A stretch of 10,720 nucleotides of DNA from Phocoenobacter atlanticus (GTDB lineage: Bacteria > Pseudomonadota > Gammaproteobacteria > Enterobacterales > Pasteurellaceae), in the NCBI RefSeq assembly GCF_030764225.1, contig NZ_JASAXH010000029.1; one strand, given 5' to 3'. Position numbers and translations under genes: made by a program. The stretch's first letter is position 1. Each line of letters opens with the position of its first letter. This document shows, in pieces, positions 5,905 through 10,720 of this stretch. The notes under the pieces were generated by a model. That model saw nothing but the letters and a program-made list of their open reading frames with translations. It had not been told where the DNA came from and ran no database searches.

Positions 5905-7220
5905 GAGACTATAAAAATAACTGTGTATCTGCTTTAATATACAAAAAACATTAAGGTGGATACCAATATGAAAAAAGCAAATTTAACCAACCAAATCGAT
6001 GCACTACTTGAGCAACTAGATTCACAAGAAGATATCGCAAATGCAACTCAGCTATTGCATAAACGTTTCTTTGAGAAATCACTCAATACTGAATTAGATG
6101 CACATCTAGGCTATCAAAAGAATGGTACTCGTAAAGGAAGTAACGCTAGAAATGGCGTTACAACCAAAACAGTATATTCTGAAGAGGGTAAGTTTTCTAT
6201 CGATACTCCACGTGATAGAGAGGGAACTTTTGAGCCTGAAATCATTAAAAAACGACAAACTAGAGTACCGACACTAGACTCAAAAATTATCTATTTATAT
6301 TCACAAGGAATGAGTACCCGTGAAATCACTGAAACCGTGTCAGACCTGTATGGGACTGAAGTCTCACCTACACTGGTATCACGTGTGACAGATGCACTAT
6401 TAGATGATGTTATAGAGTGGCAATCTCGCCCGCTTGATGATGTCTATCCTATTGTTTATTTGGACTGCATCGTTGTTAAAGTCCGTCAAGATAAACGTGT
6501 GATTAATAAGGCAATTTACCTTGCCTTAGGCATTAATATGCAAGGACAAAAGGAGCTTTTAGGCTTGTGGATGTCTGAAAATGAAGGGGCTAAATTTTGG
6601 TTAGGGGTGCTGACTGAATTACAAAATCGAGGCGTGAAGGATATTCTTATTGCTTGTATAGATGGTTTAACGGGCTTTCCTGATGCGATAAATACCGTTT
6701 ATCCAAAAACCAAAATCCAGCTTTGTATTGTTCATATGGTGCGTAATTCTATGAAATATGTGCCTTATAAGGATTATAAAGCAGTTGCTCGAGATTTAAA
6801 GAAAATTTATCAATCTGTGACAGAAGATGAAGCCTTGCAGGAATTAGAGAATTTTGCGAATACTTATGATGATAAATATCCGCAAATATCACGGTCTTGG
6901 TATAAACACTGGGATAAGCTGAATACCTTGTTTAACTACCCTGAAGATATAAGAAAAGCCATTTATACGACGAATGCTATTGAGTCTGTAAATAGTGTTA
7001 TTCGCAAAGTCATCAATAAGAGAAAATTATTCCCAACGGATGACTCTGCGAAAAAAGTCGTTTATCTGGCTATTCAAAATGCCTCTAAAAAATGGACAAT
7101 GCCAATTAGGGACTGGAAATTAGCACTCAATAAGTTTATGATTGAGTTTGATGATCGCTTAGCTGATTATCTTTAACTAACTTTAATAAAGTGCAGTTAC
7201 ACAGTTTAGGAGACAGTCTC
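5905..7220 (+). mobile_element. Intact IS256-family insertion sequence, 1316 bp
   Basis: The tips are GAGACT at 5905 and its complement ending at 7220. The terminal inverted repeats match at 20 of 28 positions, with conserved blocks GAGACT, AACTGTGTA and CTGC. One full transposase gene fills the element. The length, single gene, repeat style and 8-bp duplication all fit IS256. An uninterrupted transposase and a perfect target duplication show a recent insertion. It landed between the cassette 3 terminator and the end of hipA and broke no gene. Confidence 0.95.
5968..7176 (+). CDS. IS256-family (mutator-type) DDE transposase
   Basis: The 402-residue protein cuts and rejoins the element ends. 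Catalytic residues are visible: D166 in YLDCIVVKVR, D232 in ACIDGLTGFPDAI and E339 in TTNAIESVNSVIRK, with the family C-x2-H motif (C253, H256 in LCIVHMVRN). The N-terminal part, with NARNGVTTKTV and STREITETVSDLYG, is the DNA-binding region. I start at ATG 5968 (MKKANLTNQID), because AAGGTGG at 5953-5959 is a good Shine-Dalgarno sequence 8 bases upstream; the in-frame GTG at 5956 lies inside that sequence. The full length equals that of functional relatives, and no frameshift or stop is seen. Transposition is probably copy-out-paste-in, as known for the family. Confidence 0.95.
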   Translation: MKKANLTNQIDALLEQLDSQEDIANATQLLHKRFFEKSLNTELDAHLGYQKNGTRKGSNARNGVTTKTVYSEEGKFSIDTPRDREGTFEPEIIKKRQTRVPTLDSKIIYLYSQGMSTREITETVSDLYGTEVSPTLVSRVTDALLDDVIEWQSRPLDDVYPIVYLDCIVVKVRQDKRVINKAIYLALGINMQGQKELLGLWMSENEGAKFWLGVLTELQNRGVKDILIACIDGLTGFPDAINTVYPKTKIQLCIVHMVRNSMKYVPYKDYKAVARDLKKIYQSVTEDEALQELENFANTYDDKYPQISRSWYKHWDKLNTLFNYPEDIRKAIYTTNAIESVNSVIRKVINKRKLFPTDDSAKKVVYLAIQNASKKWTMPIRDWKLALNKFMIEFDDRLADYL

Positions 7221-7228
7221 TAATAATT
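7221..7228. repeat. Right target-site duplication of the IS256-family element
   Basis: An exact copy of TAATAATT at 5897-5904. Its last base is the final base of the hipA stop codon, so the insertion point is immediately beyond the coding sequence and leaves HipA unchanged. Confidence 0.95.
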
Positions 7229-8490
7229 TATTTTATGATAGAAAAATCCTTGTGCAAGCTTTTCCAATGTTGTTGTAATATTTGTTTATGAGAGTCAAGC
7301 ATTGGTAACTCTTTTAATGCTGTATGCCACTGTATACGCGCTTTATCTAATGTATCTATCAAATGAGGTTTGATTGCTCGCCAAGGAATATCTGCTTTTT
7401 TTGACCAATATTCAAAATGAGAGAAATTTACATCATACCAGTATTTAGTCCTACCCAAATTAAGTGCAAAACTTTTTTCATTCTCTATATAGGCTCTTGT
7501 CATCACAATATCGTAAGCAGGAGATAGTCTCGGCGTATATTTATTATCATACAGTAAACTCCAGTTCTTTAAATGAGCATCACCATTCGCTAATAAAATA
7601 TTCACTAACAAACGCCGTGCAAATTGCTGCACATCCGCTAAACCATTACCTGAATACTGATAGAGTACTCTGCCAATTTGTTCATAATTGGCTCCCTGAT
7701 ATTTTTCGTGTGGGTATTTAACGAGAATTTGAGCAAAATCTTCACTGTGAATACGCTTGTCATTATTCCTATCAAAACGTTTAATCATATAAGCAAATTC
7801 TTCATCAGGTAAATTAATTGAGGGTAAATTATTAAGTTTTCCGAGTTGAATAAGGCGAACCTCTGGAATATCTATACCAGTTAAGGTGGCTAATTTCATC
7901 GTTGAATATTCATTTTGTGGAACAGCCTGATGTTGTATTGAGGGCGTTTTTATAATCCAATCACCACCTTGCTTACCTGAGTGAGTAACAGTATATCGAC
8001 CGTTAATCTCTTGCATAGAAAATTTCATCTGTACACCAGCGAGGGAAAAACGTTTCTCTAATGTTGTATCCATAGTTGGTGAAATTTGGCAATGCTCACA
8101 TTGAGAAAGGATATAAGGCGGGACTTCATCAGGATGTAATGGTGTTGCAATTAATGCTCCGGGTAAATCCTGACCCAAGTGGGAGAATAGCATAAACTCA
8201 TTATCTAGATGAATTTTTAGCGAATGAGAAATTAAACTACGCAATGCTCCTTCTGGTAATAAATTCGAAAACAATGGATGCAATCTTTGATGTTGTTTCC
8301 ATTGTGTCGAAAGTAACTTACTTGCATTAGGAAAATTGGGATGGGTAATTAAACTGAGAGTAGGACGTTGCTCATTGTGATAAAATACAGGATCGAATAT
8401 CAGTATATTTTTACCACTTTGAAAACCGATTAAATAACCAACCAATTGATTATGCAGTGATAATTTTAAAAAACCGATGATCTTATTCAT
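7228..8490 (-). CDS. hipA: HipA-family serine/threonine kinase toxin
   Basis: The 420-residue protein is a full-length HipA kinase; the Escherichia coli HipA phosphorylates glutamyl-tRNA synthetase and induces persistence. Visible motifs in order: the HipA N-subdomain 1 (LSLHNQLVGYL near 10-20, FSNLLPEGALR at 74-84), RFSLAGVQMKFS at 147-158, where S149 matches the autophosphorylated Ser150 of E. coli, ATP-binding K181 in GDWIIKTP, hinge region MIKRFDR near 235, catalytic loop NGDAHLKN at 302-309 (D304, N309) and metal-binding D327 in SPAYD. All key residues are present, so it is probably active. The ATG overlaps the hipB stop (ATGA), indicating coupling. An IS256-family element abuts its stop codon. 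The substrate may differ from that of E. coli HipA, since sequence alone does not show it. Confidence 0.93.
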   Translation of the reverse strand: MNKIIGFLKLSLHNQLVGYLIGFQSGKNILIFDPVFYHNEQRPTLSLITHPNFPNASKLLSTQWKQHQRLHPLFSNLLPEGALRSLISHSLKIHLDNEFMLFSHLGQDLPGALIATPLHPDEVPPYILSQCEHCQISPTMDTTLEKRFSLAGVQMKFSMQEINGRYTVTHSGKQGGDWIIKTPSIQHQAVPQNEYSTMKLATLTGIDIPEVRLIQLGKLNNLPSINLPDEEFAYMIKRFDRNNDKRIHSEDFAQILVKYPHEKYQGANYEQIGRVLYQYSGNGLADVQQFARRLLVNILLANGDAHLKNWSLLYDNKYTPRLSPAYDIVMTRAYIENEKSFALNLGRTKYWYDVNFSHFEYWSKKADIPWRAIKPHLIDTLDKARIQWHTALKELPMLDSHKQILQQHWKSLHKDFSIIK

Positions 8491-8795
8491 TCATCCTCTC
8501 CTAATAAATTTTTCCAAGGGTTGTTAATAACATCATCCATTTTTTGTTGAGAAGATGGGATGTCTGCTTCATTATTTAAAATTGCTTTTACTAAAGGTAA
8601 TTTTTCGTTAGAAATTAACATCAATTCACATTCTAATCCTTCTGCAATCAGTTCTAGAGTATCTAAGCGAGGATTACCTTTTGATTCTAAACGTTGATAT
8701 TGTTGTCGTGTAATCCCTGCACGTAAAAGCATATCTTTTTGTCGTAAATTTAGTTGAAGACGACGATTTTTGATTTGTGTTAATAGATTATCCAT
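8487..8795 (-). CDS. hipB: HipB-family antitoxin, XRE-type helix-turn-helix repressor
   Basis: The 102-residue protein has an XRE/Cro-type helix-turn-helix at about residues 5-60 (LRQKDMLLRAGITRQQYQRLES, then NPRLDTLELIAEGL). A C-terminal tail with NPWKNLLGEDE resembles the flexible HipB tail and its conserved tryptophan. Dimers neutralise HipA and repress the operon. It is transcribed ahead of hipA and the genes overlap by 4 bases, the standard hipBA order. The upstream region holds two operator-like sites over the promoter. The Shine-Dalgarno sequence is poor (GAGGG, about 15 bases before the ATG); the frame has a stop just upstream, so a longer start is excluded. Confidence 0.93.
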   Translation of the reverse strand: MDNLLTQIKNRRLQLNLRQKDMLLRAGITRQQYQRLESKGNPRLDTLELIAEGLECELMLISNEKLPLVKAILNNEADIPSSQQKMDDVINNPWKNLLGEDE

Positions 8796-8822
8796 AGTAT
8801 ATATTTAGTTACCCTCTAAATA

Positions 8823-8840
8823 AGAAACATATTAATTTCT
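8823..8840. promoter_or_regulatory. Putative HipB operator O1
   Basis: AGAAACATATTAATTTCT is a perfect 5-bp inverted repeat with an 8-base spacer (AGAAA-N8-TTTCT). This is the 5-N8-5 layout of the known E. coli HipB operator (TATCC-N8-GGATA) with different half-sites. It covers the -10 element. Confidence 0.6.
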
Positions 8841-8857
8841 TTTTTATAAATTAGCAA
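8829..8857 (-). promoter_or_regulatory. Predicted hipBA promoter
   Basis: On the minus strand TTGCTA (8852-8857) and TAATAT (8829-8834) are separated by the optimal 17 bases. The -10 is 33 bases before the hipB ATG. Both elements are covered by the two operator-like sites described separately. Confidence 0.65.
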
Positions 8858-8870
8858 CCAATATGTTTCT
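8853..8870. promoter_or_regulatory. Putative HipB operator O2
   Basis: AGCAACCAATATGTTTCT repeats the O1 layout (AGCAA-N8-TTTCT, one mismatch between arms). Its centre is 30 bases from that of O1, about three DNA turns, and it covers the -35. The outer parts of O1 and O2 also form a perfect 12-bp inverted repeat (8822-8833 and 8860-8871). Confidence 0.55.
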
Positions 8871-8945
8871 TTTTAAGATTAAATTAAATGGCTTGATTAA
8901 CAAACAGAATATGATTTGAGCTAAAGCAGAAACGAGTTGGTGAGT

Positions 8946-8980
8946 AAAAAAACCTGTATTGCCAAAACAATACAGGTTTT
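8946..8980 (-). terminator. Terminator of cassette 4
   Basis: The same 12-bp stem and CCAAAA loop as after cassette 2 (AAACCTGTATTG at 8950-8961, CAATACAGGTTT at 8968-8979). On the minus strand it ends in a run of seven T. The 70 bases between it and the hipB operators hold nothing else I recognise. Confidence 0.85.
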
Positions 8981-9030
8981 AATTTTTTTATTCAACCCTA
9001 AATAAAGTTGCAAAATATTCTAAACATCTT

Positions 9031-9039
9031 ACCGCTTGT
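9031..9039 (-). other. Apl-type DNA uptake signal sequence core, 3' flank of cassette 4
   Basis: ACAAGCGGT on the minus strand, preceded by GCCTTAA and followed by AAGATG, as in the cassette 2 flank. It lies between the cassette 4 stop and its terminator. Confidence 0.8.
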
Positions 9040-9059
9040 TTAAGGCGAATAGTAATTAT

Positions 9060-10583
9060 CTAGACGATATTAACTGTAATATCTGGATCTACAATTAATG
9101 CATTTCCAGCCTCATCAGTATATACTCCCGCTCCAGTCTTAGTAAAGTTACCTTCTAAACTAACACTTGCTGAATCAGCATGAGTCGAATAGTATTTATT
9201 ATAAATATACAATTTATGACCAGAATTATTAGATATTGAGTCTAATGCTTCTTCAGAAATTGTGAGAACATCATCAGTCTGAATCCATAGTTTACTTAAT
9301 CCTTTAAATACTTCATCCTTAGGTAATGAGAAATCTTCATATGTAAATAGCCAGTCATAGTGCCCATCAACTTCAGCTAAATCTCTACCGATATATGATA
9401 GTTCGTGAGCACTATTATAAAAACGCTCTTGTTCCGAGTGCATCGTAAAAGTAGAATCTTCATTACTCGCATCTCTCTTTATCATTGTTACATTTTTAGT
9501 ATTTTGATCAAATTGATTATATTCAAAGTTATTAATAGCTATAGTATCACTAGATAATATATTATTTTCAACTTTAATCGTACGTCCTTGTTCATCATAT
9601 TCCTTTTTAACAATATTTGTATGAGTCTCTTCACCATTTTCATTAAGAGAATAATGATTTCTCACTACATATTGATTATGGTCATTATATTCATATTTTG
9701 TTAACTTTTCAGGTTGTGCATCACCATCCAAATCTTCATACATCTTAACGGTACGTCCTTTGGAATCCACTTCATAGCTTACAATCTTATTAGGTTGTCC
9801 ATCACCATCAGTATCAGTAATCGCTTTAGTAACATAATTGTTAGCATCATATTCAAAAGTTTCGACTTTTTCTGGTTTCCCATCATTATTATTATCACTA
9901 GATACTGTTTTAATATTTTCACTACCCTCATAATAGGTATAAGTTTTTGATGATTCTGGCACCCCATTATTATCTTTATCATAAAATACTTTATGCAATG
10001 TGCCATCATCATTATATACATACATTTCAGATGAAACATCACCTCCTACGGTTTTCGTTTTTTTATAAAGCTCACCATCTTTATATTCATAAGAGATTAA
10101 TTCTTCAGGAACACCATCTACATTAAGATCAATATATTCCTGTTTAATAGTACCATCATCATTGTATTCATAACTTATTTTTTTATCCTGTGTTCCATCA
10201 TCATAAAAATCAAATGAAGAATCTAGCACTTCTCCTTTACCATCACGAGTTATTCTATCAGTACGTCCTGAAATACCTTTTCCATCATCAAATTTATCTA
10301 CGTCAAACTTAACCGTGATTATACCTTCTTCACTAGATAAAACTGTACCTTTCTCAACAGTAGTTTGATTATGCTTATCAACAATAGTGTTGGTTATTGT
10401 GTCAGGCGTTCCATCATCATCAGTATCTTCAAGTACCGTTACTATATCAATATTTTTTCCATTTTCATCAGTATCTGTCTTCTTGATAGTTGTGGTGTCT
10501 GCAATACCGTCTCCATCCTTGTCTAGTTCAGTGACTGTTGATACAGCGGAGAAGAGTGCATAACCAGTTGATTTAATTGCTCT
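9060..10583 (-). CDS. Cassette 4: start-less acidic YD/calcium-loop repeat protein
   Basis: The frame is open from just after a TAA at 10584-10586 to TAG at 9060-9062, 507 codons without a stop. The region before the anchor reads KSTGYALFSAVSTVTE and has no ATG, GTG or TTG; the codon matching cassette 2's ATG is ACT. The first usable start, GTG at 10229, lies about 110 codons inside the conserved part. The layout matches the others: anchor, acidic N-terminal module (DTDDDGTPD, FDVDKFDDGKGISGRTD), about nine variable units with YEYND and DGDGQPNK-type loops, and a C-terminal module ending DEAGNALIVDPDITVNIV. Later repeats have lost the acidic loop and are more diverged. An intact frame without a start is what a silent recombination donor would look like. 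A rare ATT start (10575-10577) cannot be excluded. Confidence 0.7.
   Translation of the reverse strand, partial: RAIKSTGYALFSAVSTVTELDKDGDGIADTTTIKKTDTDENGKNIDIVTVLEDTDDDGTPDTITNTIVDKHNQTTVEKGTVLSSEEGIITVKFDVDKFDDGKGISGRTDRITRDGKGEVLDSSFDFYDDGTQDKKISYEYNDDGTIKQEYIDLNVDGVPEELISYEYKDGELYKKTKTVGGDVSSEMYVYNDDGTLHKVFYDKDNNGVPESSKTYTYYEGSENIKTVSSDNNNDGKPEKVETFEYDANNYVTKAITDTDGDGQPNKIVSYEVDSKGRTVKMYEDLDGDAQPEKLTKYEYNDHNQYVVRNHYSLNENGEETHTNIVKKEYDEQGRTIKVENNILSSDTIAINNFEYNQFDQNTKNVTMIKRDASNEDSTFTMHSEQERFYNSAHELSYIGRDLAEVDGHYDWLFTYEDFSLPKDEVFKGLSKLWIQTDDVLTISEEALDSISNNSGHKLYIYNKYYSTHADSASVSLEGNFTKTGAGVYTDEAGNALIVDPDITVNIV
10495..10551 (-). repeat. 5' anchor repeat, copy in cassette 4
   Basis: Bases 10495-10545 are identical, on the opposite strand, to 1-51 of cassette 1, and 10527-10551 is the 25-base core shared with cassettes 2 and 3. 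Confidence 0.85.
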
Positions 10584-10720
10584 TTATTAAAATAAAAAAT
10601 TAACTGTAAGTCCCTTTTTTCTCTCTAAAATGACACTATTTTGGGAGAATAGTCGTATTAAAAATAAATGAAAAAATACTTAGATTTGAAGAAATAATCA
10701 GTATAAATTTAAATATCAAA
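10561..10720 (-). repeat. Upstream flank repeat of cassette 4, runs off the window
   Basis: This is homologous to 4308-4460 upstream of cassette 2. It is non-coding as far as can be seen; indels between the copies shift all frames. It may carry a promoter or recombination target, but no clear element is recognised. Confidence 0.75.

Noticed and set aside
7464..7721. 85-codon frame on the plus strand inside hipA
   Set aside because: hipA is intact and well supported on the other strand; this frame has no ribosome binding site or recognisable domain.
9779..10042. Met/Ile-rich frame inside cassette 4 on the same strand
   Set aside because: It is an out-of-frame reading of the GATGAT-rich repeats and shows no domain or start signal.

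Overview
The window is AT-rich bacterial DNA, most likely from a member of the Pasteurellaceae in the Actinobacillus pleuropneumoniae/Mannheimia group. The main reason is three copies of the 9-mer ACAAGCGGT (or its complement), the core of the Apl-type DNA uptake signal sequence; the copy at 5770 is followed by the expected AT-rich flank ending in TTTGCAA. The species cannot be fixed from the sequence alone.

The backbone is four related protein cassettes, called 1 to 4 here: cassette 1 (2-1402, +), cassette 2 (2313-4307, -), cassette 3 (4599-5744, +) and cassette 4 (9060-about 10583, -). Each has a near-identical 5' anchor encoding SAVSTVTE(LDKDGDG), then about 100 fairly conserved residues, then a variable run of roughly 27-residue repeats that combine a YD-like hairpin motif with an acidic DxDxDGxxD calcium-binding-type loop, and finally a C-terminal module. 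In cassettes 2, 3 and 4 that module ends in DEAGNALIVDPDITV(D/N)I(I/V). The same three share a 3' flank holding an uptake signal and a hairpin terminator. None has a signal peptide. Cassette 4 has no ATG, GTG or TTG ahead of its anchor, and the start signals of 2 and 3 are poor.

The cassettes lie as two convergent pairs, and each pair encloses a toxin-antitoxin operon. Between 1 and 2 is a Phd/YefM-type antitoxin with a PIN-domain (VapC-type) ribonuclease (1564-2175, +). Between 3 and 4 is a hipB-hipA operon (8795-7228, -). An intact IS256-family element (5905-7220) with a perfect 8-bp target duplication has inserted between cassette 3 and the end of hipA. Cassettes 2 and 3 diverge from a 291-bp intergenic stretch.

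My reading is that this is a reservoir of alternative C-terminal ends for a large secreted, probably type I-exported, adhesin. The shared anchors would be the recombination sites, natural transformation through the embedded uptake signals a route for new variants, and the toxin-antitoxin modules would stabilise or travel with the array. The modular structure, anchors, uptake signals and toxin-antitoxin placement are visible in the sequence. The silent-reservoir role and the identity of the parent adhesin are inference.
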